Below, piece by piece: positions 35,148 to 47,997 of a DNA stretch of 64,000 nt. A model generated the notes under the pieces. That model was not told the DNA's origin. It ran no database searches and saw only the letters and a program-made list of their open reading frames with translations. The stretch is from Hyperoodon ampullatus (Eukaryota > Chordata > Mammalia > Artiodactyla > Ziphiidae). Within the stretch, counting starts at the first letter, position 1. Every line of letters begins with the position of its first letter. A program made the translations under genes and the position numbers. Location of the stretch: assembly GCA_949752795.1 (NCBI GenBank), contig OX457057.1:158759980-158823979 (forward strand). Direction: 5' to 3'.

Positions 35148-36030
35148 GAAAAGGTACAGGACTTTGTATCAGATGAAGGAACAAGATAAAACCCCAGAAA
35201 AACAACTAAATGAAGTGGAGACAGGCAACCTTCCAGAAAAAAATTCAAAATAATGATAGTGAAGATGATCCAGGACCTCAGAAAAAGAATGGAGGCAAAG
35301 ATGGAGAAGATGTGAGAAATGTTTAACAAAGACCTAGAAGAATTAAAGAACAAACAAACAGAGATGAACAATACAATAACTGAAATGAAAACTACACTAG
35401 AAGGAATCAATAGCAAAATAACTGGGGCAGAAGAACGGATAAGAGACTTGGAAGACAAAATGGTGGAATTCACTGCCGTGGAACAGAAGAAATGAAGACA
35501 GCCTAAGAGACCTCCGGGACAACATTAAATGCATCAACATTCACATTATAGGGGTCCCAGAAGGAGAAGAGAGAGAGAAAGGACCTGAGAAAATATTTGA
35601 AGAGATTTTAGTCAAAAACTTCCCTAACATGGGAAAGGAAATAGCCACCTAAGTCCAGGAAGCGCAGCAAGTCCCAGGCAAGATAAACCCAAGGAGAAAC
35701 ACGCCTAGACACATAGTAATCAAATTAACAAAAATTAAAGACAAAGCAAAATTATTAAAAGCAACAGGGGAAAAATGACAAATAACATACAAGGGAACTC
35801 CGATAAGGTTAACAGCTGATTTCTCAGCAGAAACTCTACAAGCCAGAAGGGAGTAGCAAAATATATTTAGAGTGATGAAAGGGAAATACCTACAAATAAG
35901 ATTACTATACCTGGCAATGATCTCATTCAGATTTGATGGAGAAACCAAAAGTTTACAGACAAGCAAAACCTAAGAGAATGCAGCACCAGCAAACCAGCTC
36001 TACAACAAATGCTAAAGGAACTTCTCTAAG
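35148..36030 (+). pseudogene. L1 ORF1 remnant (nucleic-acid chaperone)
   Basis: The ATG at 35148 starts an ORF1-like frame (MKRYRTLYQMKEQD...). Stops appear within 40 codons. Further on, a heptad-rich coiled-coil segment (around 35335-35490, 'ELKNKQTEMNNTITEMK') and an RRM-like block with 'IHIIGVPEGEEREK' (about 35540-35580) are recognisable. In an active L1 this protein coats the element RNA as a trimer. Multiple stops (for example after KMVEFTAVEQKK near 35493 and within 35650-35780) make it non-functional. Confidence 0.8.
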
Positions 36031-36332
36031 TGGGAAACACAAGAGGAGAAAAGGACCTACAAAAACAAACACAAGAAAATTAAGAAAATGGTAATAGGAA
36101 CATACATATCGATAATTACCTTAAATGTGAATAGATTAAATGCTCCAACTAAAAGACACAGGCTCGCTGAATGGTTACGAAAACAAGACCCATCTATATG
36201 CTGTCTACAAGAGGCCCACTTCACACCTAGGGATACATACAGACTGAACGTGAGGGGACGGAAAAAGATATTCCATGCAAATGGAAATCAAAAGAAAGCT
36301 GGAATAGCTATACTCATATCAGATAAAATAGG

Positions 36333-36534
36333 TTTTTTTTTTGCGGTACATGGGCCTCTCACTGTTGTGGCCTCTCCCGTTGCAGAGCACAGGCTCCGGA
36401 CGTGCAGGCTCAGCGGCCATGGCCCACAGGCCCAGCCGCTCCGCGGCATGTGGAATCTTCCCAGACTGGGGCATGAACCCGTGTCCCCTGCATCGGCAGG
36501 CAGACTCTCAACCACTGCACCACCAGGGAAGCCC
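36333..36534 (-). mobile_element. CHR-2 SINE in L1 ORF2, antisense
   Basis: It is a complete reversed copy with a short poly-T start. The TSD 'taaaataggttt' is exact at 36324-36335 and 36535-36546. Confidence 0.95.
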
Positions 36535-36732
36535 TAAAATAGGTTTTAAAATAAAGAATGTTACAAGAAACAAGGAAGGACACTACATAATGATCAAGGG
36601 ATCAATCCAAGAAGAAGATATAACAATTATAAATATATATGCACCTAACATAGGAGCCCCTCAATACATAAGGCAAATGCTAACAGCTATAAAAAAGGAA
36701 ATCAACAGTAATGCAATAATAGTGGGGGACTT

Positions 36733-36852
36733 TAACACTTCACTTACACCAATGGACAGATCATCCAAACAGAAAATTAATAAGAAAACACATAACACTT
36801 CACTTACACCAATGGACAGATCATCCAAACAGAAAATTAATAAGGAAACACA
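36733..36852 (+). repeat. 60-bp tandem duplication in the L1 endonuclease
   Basis: Unit 36733-36792 is repeated at 36793-36852, starting 'taacacttcacttacaccaa' in both; the copies differ at one base near the end (aagaaaaca versus aaggaaaca). It adds exactly 20 codons, so the frame is kept. Confidence 0.95.
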
Positions 36853-37608
36853 AGCTTTAAATGACACAATAGACCAGATAGATTTAATTGATATATATAG
36901 GACATTCCATGTGAAAACAGAAGATTACACTTTCTTCTCAAGTGCAAATGGAACATTCTCCAGAATAGATCACATCTTGGGTCACAACACAAGCCCTGGT
37001 AAATTTTAAAAAATTGAAATCATACCAAGTGTCTTTTCCAACCACAACACTATGAGATTAGAAATCAATTATAGGGAAAAAAATGAAAAAAACACAAACA
37101 CATGGAGGCTAAACTATATGTAACTAAATAACCAAGAGATCACTGAAGAAGTCAAAGAGGAAATCAAAAAATGCCTAGAGAAAAATGACAATGAAAACAC
37201 AACAATCCAAAACCTATGGGATGCAGCAAAAGCAGTTCTAAGAGGGAAGTATATAGCTATACAATCCTACCTCAAGAAACAAGAAAAACCTCAAATAAAC
37301 AATCTAACCTTACACCTAAAGGAACTAGAGAAAGAAGAACAAACAAAACCCAGAAGGAAAGAAATCATAAAGATCAGAGCAGAAATAAATGAAATAGAAA
37401 CAAAGAACACAATAGCAAAGATCAATTAAACTAAAAGCTGGTTCTTTGAGAAGATAAACAAAATTGATAAGCCTTTAGCCAGACTCATCAAGAAAAAGAG
37501 GGAGAGGACTCAAATCAATAAAATTAGAAATGAAAAAGGAGAAGTTACAACGGACACTGCAGGAATACAACACATCCTAGAGACTACAAGAAACTCTATG
37601 CCAATAAA

Positions 37609-38319
37609 ATGGACAACCTGGAAGAAACGGACAAATTCTTAGAAAGGTATAACCTTCCAAGACTGAACCAGGAAGAAATAGAAAATATGAACAGACCAGT
37701 CACAAGTAATGAAATTGAAACTGGGATTAAAAATCTCCCAACAAACAAAAGTCCAGGACCAGATGGCTTCACAGGCAAATTCTATCAACCATTTAGAGAA
37801 GAGCTAACACCCATCCTTCTCAAACTCTTCCAAAAAATTGCGGAGGAAGGAAAAGTGCCAAACTCATTCTACAAGGCCACAATTACCCTGACACCAAAAC
37901 CAGACAAAAATACTACAAAAAAAGAAAATTACAGACCAATATCACTGATGAATATAGATGAGAAAATCATCAACAAAATACTAACAAACAGAATCCAACA
38001 ACACATTAAAAGGATCATACACCATGATAAAGTGGGATTTATCCCAGGGATGCAAGGATTCTTCAATATATGCAAATCAATCAATGTGATATACCATATT
38101 AACAAACTGAAGAATAAAAACCATATGATCATCTCAATAGATGTAGAAAATACTTTTGACAAAATTCAACACCGATTTATGATAAAAACTCTCCAGAAAG
38201 TGGGCATAGAGGAAACCTACCTCAACATAATGAAGGCCATATATGACAAACCCACAGCAAACGATATTCTCAATGGTGAAAAACTGAAAGCATTTCCTCT
38301 AAGGTCAGGAACAAGATAA
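37609..38319 (+). pseudogene. L1 ORF2 reverse transcriptase, N-terminal half
   Basis: The 236-codon open frame carries '[15 protein letters not shown]', '[19 protein letters not shown]', '[12 protein letters not shown]' and '[12 protein letters not shown]', RT motifs 1 to 4/A of L1. The catalytic Asp of motif A is present (ISIDVE). It ends at a TAA (38317-38319) right where 'RQGCPLS' is expected, so a CAA to TAA change has cut the RT in two. Confidence 0.9.
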
Positions 38320-38355
38320 GGATGTCCACTCTCTCCACTATTATTCAACATAGTT

Positions 38356-39183
38356 TTGGAAGTCCTAGCCATGGCAATCAGAGAAGAAAAAGAAATAAAA
38401 GGAATCCAAATCGGAAATGAAGAAGTAAAGCTGTCACTGTTTGCAGATGACATGATACTAAACATAGATAATCCTAAAGATGCCACCAGAAAACTACTAG
38501 AGCTCTTCAATGAACTTGGTAAAGTTGCAGGATACAAAATTAATGCACAGAAATCTCTTGCATTCCTATACACAAATAATGAAAGATCAGAAAGAGAAAT
38601 TAAGGAAACAGTCCTATTCACCATTGCAACAAAAGGAATAAAATACCCAGGAATAAACCTACCTAAGGAGGTAAAAGACCTGTACTCAGAAAATTATAAC
38701 ACACTGATGAAAGAAATCAAAGATGACACAAACAGATGGAGAGATATACCATGTTCTTGGATTGGAAGAATCAATATTGTGAAAATGACTATACTACTCA
38801 AAGCAATCTACAGATTCAATGCAATCCCTATCAAACTACCAGTGGTAGTTTTTACAGAACTAGAACGAAAACTCTTAAAATTTGTACGAAGTCACAAAAG
38901 ACCCCGAATAACCAAAGGAATCTTGAGAAAGAAAAACAGAGTTGGAGGAATTAGGCTCCCCAACTTCAAACTATACCACAAAGCTACAGTAATCAAGACA
39001 GTATGGTACTGGCACAAAAACAGAAATATAGATCAATGGAACAGGATAGAAAGCCCAGAGATAAACATACACACCTATGGTCAACTAATCTATGACAAAG
39101 GAGGAGAGGATATACAGTGGAGAAAAGACAGTGTCGTCAATAAGTTGTGCTGGGAAAACTGGACAGTTATGTGTAAAAAATGA
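38356..39183 (+). pseudogene. L1 ORF2 reverse transcriptase, C-terminal half
   Basis: This 275-codon open frame continues the same reading frame after the stop. It holds '[15 protein letters not shown]', the intact FADD catalytic box, then the thumb-like region with '[13 protein letters not shown]' and '[20 protein letters not shown]'. It ends with a stop at 39181-39183 where a frameshift moves the text into the next frame. Confidence 0.9.
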
Positions 39184-39692
39184 AATTAGAACACTCCCTA
39201 ACACAATACACAAAAATAAACTCAAAATGGATTAAAGACCTAAATGTAAGACTGGACACTATAAAACTCTTAGAGGAAAACATAGGAAGAACACTCTTTG
39301 AGATAAATCACAGCAAGATCTTTTTTGACTCACCTCCTAGAGTAATGAAAATAAAAACAAAAATAAACAAATGGGATGTAATGAAATTTAAAAGCTTTTG
39401 CACAGCAAAGGAAACTATAAACACAACGAAAAGACAACCCTCAGAATGGGAGAAAATATTTGCAAACAAATCAACTGACAAAGGATTAATCTCCAAAATA
39501 TATAAACAGCTCATGCAGCTCAATATTAAAGAAACAAACAGCCCAATCCAAAAATGGGCAGAAGACCTAAATAGACATTTCTCCAAAGAAGACATACGGA
39601 TGGCCAAGAGGCACATGAAAAGCTGCTCAACATCACTAATTATTAGAGAAATGCAAATCAAAACTACAATGAGGTCTCACCACACCTGTTAG
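39180..39692 (+). pseudogene. L1 ORF2 C-terminal region
   Basis: This 170-codon open frame overlaps the previous one by 4 bases and continues L1 ORF2 after a frameshift: '[23 protein letters not shown]' and '[14 protein letters not shown]' are standard. The Cys-containing C-terminus ends at the stop 39690-39692, followed by the 3' UTR. Confidence 0.9.
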
Positions 39693-40435
39693 AATGGGCA
39701 TCATCAGAAAATCTACAAACAACAAATGCTGGGGAGGGTGTGGAGAAAAGGGAAACTTCTTGCACTGTTGGTGGGAATGTAAATTGATACAGGTACTATG
39801 GAGAACAGTATAGAGGTTGCTTAAAAAACTAAAAGTAGAATTGCCATATGAACCAGCAATCCCACTACTGGGCATATACCCAGAGAAAACCATAATTCAA
39901 AAAGACGCATGCATCCCCGTGTTCACTGCAGCACTATTTACAATAGCCAGGTCATGGAAGCAACCTAAATGCCCATCGACAGACGAATGGATAAAGAAGA
40001 TGTGGTACATATATACAATGCACTATTACTCAGCCATGAAATTGGGTCATTTGTAGAGATGCGGGTGGACCTAGAGAATGTCATACACAGTGAAGTACTT
40101 CAGAAAGAGAAAAACAAATATCGTATATCCATGCATATATGTGGAATCTAGAAAAAATGGTACGATGAACTGGTTTGCAAGGCAGAAATAGAGACACAGA
40201 TGTAGAGAACAAATGTATGGACACCAAGGGGGGAAAGCGGGGGTGGGGGTGGTGGTGGAATGAATTGGGAGATTGGGATTGACATATATACACTAATATG
40301 TATAAAACAGATAACTAATAAGAACCTGCTGTATACAAACATTAAATTAAAAAAAAGACTTCATATGTTAATTCCAGTATCTGGTTCATCTCTAGGTATA
40401 CTCCTATTAACTGTTTTTTTAAAATTAATTAATTA

Positions 40436-40997
40436 ATTTTAATCTTTTTATTTTTGGCTGCGTTGGGTCTTCATTGCTGTGCGTGGGCTTTCTCTAGTTG
40501 TGGCGAGCAGGGGCTACTCTTTTTTTTTTTTTTTTTTTTGTTGCGGTACGCGGGCCTCTCACTGCTGTGGCCTCTCCCGTTGCGGAGCACAGGCTCCGGA
40601 CGCGCAGGCTCAGCGGCCATGGCTCACGAGCCCAGCCGCTCCGCGGCATGTGGGATCCTCCCGGACCGGGGCACGAACCCGCGTCCCCTGCATCGGCAGG
40701 AGGATTCTCAACCACTGCGCCACCAGGGAGGGGCTACTCTTCATTGTGGTGCGTCTGCTTCTCATTGTGGTGGCTTCTCTTGTTGCAGAGCATGGGCTGT
40801 AGCCACACTGGCTTCAGTAGTTGTGGCACACATGCTCCGTAGTTGTGGCTCGCGGGCTCTAGAGCACAGGCTCAGTAGTTGCAGCACACAGGCTTAGTTG
40901 CTCCGCGGCATGTGGGATCTTCCCAGACCAGGGCTTGAACGCGTGTCCCCTGCATTGGCAGGTGGATTCTTAACCAGTGCGCCACCAGGGAAGTCCC
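40436..40997 (-). mobile_element. Long CHR SINE, antisense, hosting a nested CHR-2
   Basis: The outer element reads 'atttttggctgcgttgggtc' to 'gccaccagggaagtccc' in reverse orientation. It is flanked by 'taactgtttttt' on both sides (about 40408 and 40998). A younger CHR-2 interrupts it. Confidence 0.92.
40519..40731 (-). mobile_element. CHR-2 SINE nested in the long CHR SINE
   Basis: It has a poly-T start, 'gttgcggtacgcgggcctct' and the end 'gccaccaggg'. The host sequence 'ggggctactctt' is duplicated on both sides (40510 and 40731), which proves SINE-into-SINE insertion. Confidence 0.94.
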
Positions 40998-41020
40998 TAA
41001 CTGTTTTTTCTATGATATGT

Positions 41021-41040
41021 GTGTGTGTGTGTGTGTGTGT
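41021..41040. repeat. (GT)n microsatellite
   Basis: An uninterrupted run of about 10 GT units directly follows the nested SINE block. Confidence 0.95.
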
Positions 41041-41049
41041 ACTTTAATC

Positions 41050-41370
41050 ATATTCTATCTCTTTGCATAAGAATTTGTTTTATAGGAGATCTTTTGGGTG
41101 ATTAAAAAAAAAAAGAGAGATACAACATAACTCAGCCAGGGGAGTACTGGGTCTGCTAAGGGAAGACAAGGACACTGAAGGAGTGGCCCATATGTAATGG
41201 AAGGAGGTGGGAAAGTTTATATGGGAATGGATACTGAGGGTGCCGGATCAGAGAGTGGAATATAAAGTAGGATAAGGGACAGTTTATCAGTATGGTTAGA
41301 ATTCAACTCCTTACAGACATCATATATGTGACCCTTTGTGATATGGCTTTTGTGTCTTTCCAACCTGAGG
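41050..41370. other. Short unassigned spacer
   Basis: I see no repeat or gene in this stretch. Confidence 0.4.
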
Positions 41371-41510
41371 TTTTGTTCAATTTGTCCCCTCTATTCCAGC
41401 AATACCAACCTCCTTAAGCCAAGTTATTTTACCCCTCTGTAAAATCATTAACAGCTCTCTCTTCCTAGAATGTTCACCCTACTCCATCCCCCATTCTACC
41501 CTTGCCGTAG
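41370..41510 (+). mobile_element. Probable L2 fragment
   Basis: 'taaaatcattaacagctctc' followed by 'tcttcctagaatgttcaccc' resembles the L2 3' region in sense orientation. Short and diverged. Confidence 0.5.
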
Positions 41511-41559
41511 GCGCCTATAGTCTACTTCTATTTCATAACAGCACATCTGGGAATCTTAC

Positions 41560-41980
41560 CTGCTAAGTGAAGTAGAAATTAATGCATCCTTTTTGGGAAA
41601 CAATTTTGCAATACTGAGAGCCTTAAATTGGTTCAGGAATCCCACTTTTCCCTGAGGGTGGTGGGAGGGGATCTGAAATTTTCAAAAATTTATGCACAAA
41701 GATATTAAAAATGGCATATATATTATTATAAAAATTAATGTAACCCAAATATCTGAAAGTATAGGTTTAAGGACATTACATCCACACAAAAAAATTGTAT
41801 GTAGCTATTGAAAATGAGGTGTTTAAATAATTTGTAATGATAAGAAAATGCTTATGATACACTAAATAAAAAACGAAATGAAGTTAATAGGACCAAAACT
41901 TTGTAATAATATGATAGGAAACAATACTGAAATAAAATATTACCAAATTTAACAGCTGTTATTGCCAGGCATTGCAATAA
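41560..41980 (+). mobile_element. Old L1M/HAL1-like 3' fragment
   Basis: 'tttttgggaaacaattttgc' (41570), 'caaagatattaaaaatggca' and 'cttatgatacactaaataaa' are degraded L1M/HAL1 3' sequence. Confidence 0.6.
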
Positions 41981-42125
41981 GAAGAAAAAGTTATTTAAAT
42001 TTTCTTCTTTCTTATGCTTTTCTGTACTGCAAAATTGGCTCAGGGAACAGATACTGCTTTCATAATCAAGATTCAGCTTAAGTATCCCTTCTGGGAAGAA
42101 AAGTCCCTTTTACTCACAATGTGGA

Positions 42126-42196
42126 AAAAATATATATATATACATATATTTGTATATACATATATATGTGTATACTTATATATGTATATATATTTT
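42126..42196. repeat. TA-rich simple repeat
   Basis: A degenerate (TATA/CATATA) tract. It explains the Tyr/Ile-rich ORFs seen in this place. Confidence 0.9.
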
Positions 42197-42284
42197 TATC
42201 ATGGTCCTTACCAAACACAATCATCTATTCACCTATCTGCACCCTTCACTACGATTATGAGGATAAGAATTTTGTCTTTTATTT

Positions 42285-42345
42285 CTGTGACTTGGCATTT
42301 ATGCATTGCCTGGCACATAGCAGGTTCCTAACAAATATTTGTTTT
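42285..42345 (+). mobile_element. MIR or L2 3' end fragment
   Basis: 'attgcctggcacatagcagg' followed by 'ttcctaacaaatatttgttt' is the common MIR/L2 terminus. Confidence 0.6.
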
Positions 42346-45385
<3,040 letters not shown>

Positions 45386-45411
45386 AGTGAATAGATCTCT
45401 TTTAAATTTAT

Positions 45412-45630
45412 TTTATTTTATTTATTTATTTATTTTTTGCAGTATGCGGGCCTCCCACTGCCGTGGCCTCTCCCATTGCGGAGCACAGGCTCCGGATGCG
45501 CAGGCTCAGCGGCCATGGCTCACGGGCCCAGCCACTCCGCGGCATGTGGGATCTTCCCAGACCAGGGCACGAACCTGCGTCCCCTGCATCGGCAGGCGGA
45601 CTCTCAACCACTGCGCCACCAGGGAAGCCC
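45412..45630 (-). mobile_element. CHR-2 SINE, antisense
   Basis: It has a (TTTA)n start, 'gcagtatgcgggcctcccac' and the end 'gccaccagggaagcccc'. Imperfect TSD 'tagatctctttta' versus 'tagatgcctttta'. Confidence 0.92.
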
Positions 45631-45751
45631 CTAGATGCCTTTTACTTATTTTTACCTAGTTGCTCAGGCTAGAACTTCTTCTGGCTAGTACAGTGTTGAA
45701 TAGCAGTGGTAAAAATAGGTTTCTTTGTTTTGTTCCTGATCGTAGGGAAGT

Positions 45752-46157
45752 GTTACAGGATGAACTGTGTCTCTCCAGAATTCATATGTTGAAGTCTTAA
45801 TCCCCATACCTCAAAATATAACTACATGTATTTGGAGATGGGTATTTAAAGAAATGATTAAGTAAAATGAAGTCCTTATGGTGGGTCCTAACCCAAACTG
45901 CCTGATGTCCTTATAAAAAGACAAAATTTGGACACACAAAGAGGTACCAGGGTGCACATGCACAGAGGGACAACCATGTGAAGAGGAAGCAAGAGGGTGG
46001 CCATATGCAAGCCAAGGAGAGAGGTCTCAAAAGAAACCAAACTTACTGACACCTTGATCTAGGATTTGCAGCCTCCAGAACTGTGAGAAAATAAATTTCT
46101 GTTGTTTAGCTAACTAAGTTTGTGGTATTTTGTTACCCTAGGAAACCAATACAGGGA
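45752..46157 (+). mobile_element. MaLR-type solo LTR inside the L1
   Basis: 'gaattcatatgttgaagtct' near the start, 'ggtgggtcctaacccaaac' and the end 'cagcctccagaactgtgaga' plus 'gtggtattttgttaccctag' are hallmarks of mammalian apparent LTR retrotransposon (MLT1/MST-like) LTRs. The L1 text is cut exactly at its borders; 'taggg' and 'caggg' may be the remains of a 5-bp duplication. Confidence 0.75.
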
Positions 46158-46301
46158 GAAAGCTTTCAGTCTTTTATGATTGAGTATGATGTTAACTGTG
46201 AGCTTTTTGTAAATTACATTTATTGTGTTGAGGAAGTTCCCCTCTATTCCTAATTTTTGAGTGGTTTTTATAATGAAAAGGTATTGGATTTTGTCAAATG
46301 C

Positions 46302-46516
46302 TTTTTTTTTTTTTTTTTTTCCTGCGGTACACAGGCCTCTCACTGCTGTGGCCTCTCCCGTTGCAGAGCACAGGCTCCGGATGCACAGGCTCAGCGGCCA
46401 TGGCTCACAGGCCCAGCCGATCTGCGGCATGTGGGATCTTCCCGGGCTGGGGCACGAACCCGTGTCCCCTGCATCAGCAGGCGGACTCTCAACCACTGCG
46501 CCACCAGGGAAGCTCC
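46302..46516 (-). mobile_element. CHR-2 SINE, antisense, in the L1
   Basis: It has a poly-T start, 'ctgcggtacacaggcctctc' and the end 'gccaccagggaagctcc'. TSD 'tcaaatgctttttt' (46294) versus 'tcaaatgcttttta' (46517). Confidence 0.94.
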
Positions 46517-47343
46517 TCAAATGCTTTTTATACATCAATTGAGATGATCCTGTAGTTTCTTTCCCCCCTTCATTTTATTAATGTAGCATTGATTGATTTT
46601 TGTATGTTAAACTACCGCTGAATTCCTGGGATAAATCCCACTTGGTCATGGTGTATAACTCTTAAAATACTGTTGGGTTTGGCTTGCTAGAATACGTTGA
46701 GGATTTTTGCATTTATATTCATAAGCGAAATTGGTCTGTAGTTTTCTTCTGGTTTCTTTGGCTTTGTTATCAGAGGACGCTGGCTTCATAGAAGGAGTTA
46801 GGAGTTGTTCTCTCCTGTTTTTGGAAGAATTGGAGAGAAGAATTGGTGTTAATTCTTTAAATGTTTTGTAGTAGTTACTAATGGAGCCATCTGGTCCTAG
46901 ATTTTTCTTTGTTGGGAGGTTTTTGATTACTGATTCAATCTCTTTACTTGTTCTAGGTCTGTTCAGATTTTCTATTTCTTCTTGACTCAATTTTGGTAAT
47001 TTGTGTATTTCTAGAAATTTGTACATTCATTTTGTTGGAGAATTTGTTGGTGTACATTTGTTCATAATATTCTCTTATAATCCTTTTTATCTCTAGAAGT
47101 TCAGTAGTAATGTCTCCACTTTCATTCCTGATGTTATTTTTTTGCCTTCTCCCTTTTTTCTTAGTTTAGCTAAAGGTTTGTCAATTCCATAGATCACGTC
47201 AAAGAATCAACTTTTGATTTCATTAATTCTATTGTTTTTCTGTTCTCCATTTATCTCTGCTCTAATCTTTATTATTTTCTTTCTTCTGCTGACTTTGGAT
47301 TTAGTTTGTTCTTCTTTTTCTAGTTCCATAAGATGTAAAATTG

Positions 47344-47606
47344 ACACAGACCTACTAGAGAATGGACTTGAGGATATGGGGAGGAGGAAGGGTAAGCTGT
47401 GACAAAGTGAAAGAGGGCATGGACATATATACACTACCAAATGTAAGGTAGATAGCTAGTGGGAAGCAGCCACATAGCACAGGGAGATCAGCTCGGTGCT
47501 TTGTGACCGCCTGGAGGGGTGGGATAGGGAGGGTGGGAGGGAGACGCAAAAGGGAGGGGATATGGGAACATATGTATAACTGATTAAATTTGTTATTAAA
47601 AAAAAC
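47344..47606 (+). mobile_element. Young L1 3' tail (263 bp) with TSD
   Basis: From 'cacagacctactagagaatg' to 'aaatttgttattaaaaaaaa' it is the 3' terminal part of an artiodactyl L1, in sense orientation within an antisense old L1. TSD 'cataagatgtaaaatt' lies at about 47328 and 47607. Confidence 0.92.
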
Positions 47607-47644
47607 ATAAGATGTAAAATTAGGTTACTGATTTGAGATCTTTC

Positions 47645-47994
47645 TTTTTTTTAATTAATTAATTTTATTTTTGGCTGCATTGGGTCTTCATTGCTGCGCA
47701 CGGGCTTTCTCTAGTTGTGGTGAGTGGGGGCTACTCTTCGTTGTGGTGCGCGGGCTTCTCATTGCGGTGGCTTTTATTGTTGCAGAGCACGCGCTCTAGG
47801 CATGAGGACTTCAGTAGTTGTGGCACATGGGCTCAGTAGTTGTGGCTCACAGGCTGTAGAGAGCAGGCTCAGCAGCTGTGGTGCATGGGCCTAATTGGTT
47901 CGCGGCATGTGGGATCTTCCCAGACCAGGGCTCGAACCTGTGTCCCCTGCATTGGCAGGTGGATTCCCAACCACTGCACCAACAGGGAAGTCCC
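47645..47994 (-). mobile_element. Long CHR SINE, antisense
   Basis: It runs 'ttaattaattaattttattt', 'ttggctgcattgggtcttca' and ends 'gggaagtcccc'. TSD 'agatctttctttttt' is exact at about 47637 and 47997. Confidence 0.94.
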
Positions 47995-47997
47995 CAA

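Larger units (their letters stand above)
36088..37009 (+). pseudogene. L1 ORF2 endonuclease domain, SINE-interrupted
   Basis: The frame opens at 36088 (MVIGTYISIITLNVNRLN, the ORF2 N-terminus with the catalytic Asn region) and contains 'CCLQEAHF', where L1 normally has QETH. A CHR-2 SINE is inserted after 'GIAILISDKI' at 36333. The domain continues after it to 'DFNTSLTPMDR' and 'SRIDHILGH', the SDH-like catalytic block at about 36960-36983. A 60-bp in-frame tandem duplication lies at 36733-36852. The frame stops at 37009. Confidence 0.85.
34200..40358 (+). mobile_element. Nearly full-length L1 retrotransposon, inactive
   Basis: In order: 5' UTR (about 34200-35140, including 'aaggagaagccgcaatgaga' and 'gggcccggcaacgggagga'), ORF1 (35148-36030), ORF2 (36088-39692), 3' UTR and an A-rich end near 40358. 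The 5' UTR type and sequence are those of young artiodactyl/cetacean L1s. ORF1 has several stops. ORF2 is interrupted by a SINE, frameshifts and at least one stop in the RT domain, so it cannot move on its own. The exact 5' edge and TSD are not resolved. Confidence 0.92.
45645..47330 (-). mobile_element. L1 ORF2 region, antisense, with insertions
   Basis: 'gaacttcttctggctagtac' up to 'gttcctgatcgtaggg' (45670-45748), then 'aaagctttcagtcttttatg' (46158) and 'gctgaattcctgggataaat' (46616) are the reverse complement of L1 ORF2 RT. The minus frame at 46646-47026 still contains 'LNRPRTSKEIESVIKNLP' and a 'GPDGSISNYYKTF' block. It is interrupted by an LTR (45752), a SINE (46302) and an L1 tail (47333). 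Confidence 0.85.
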
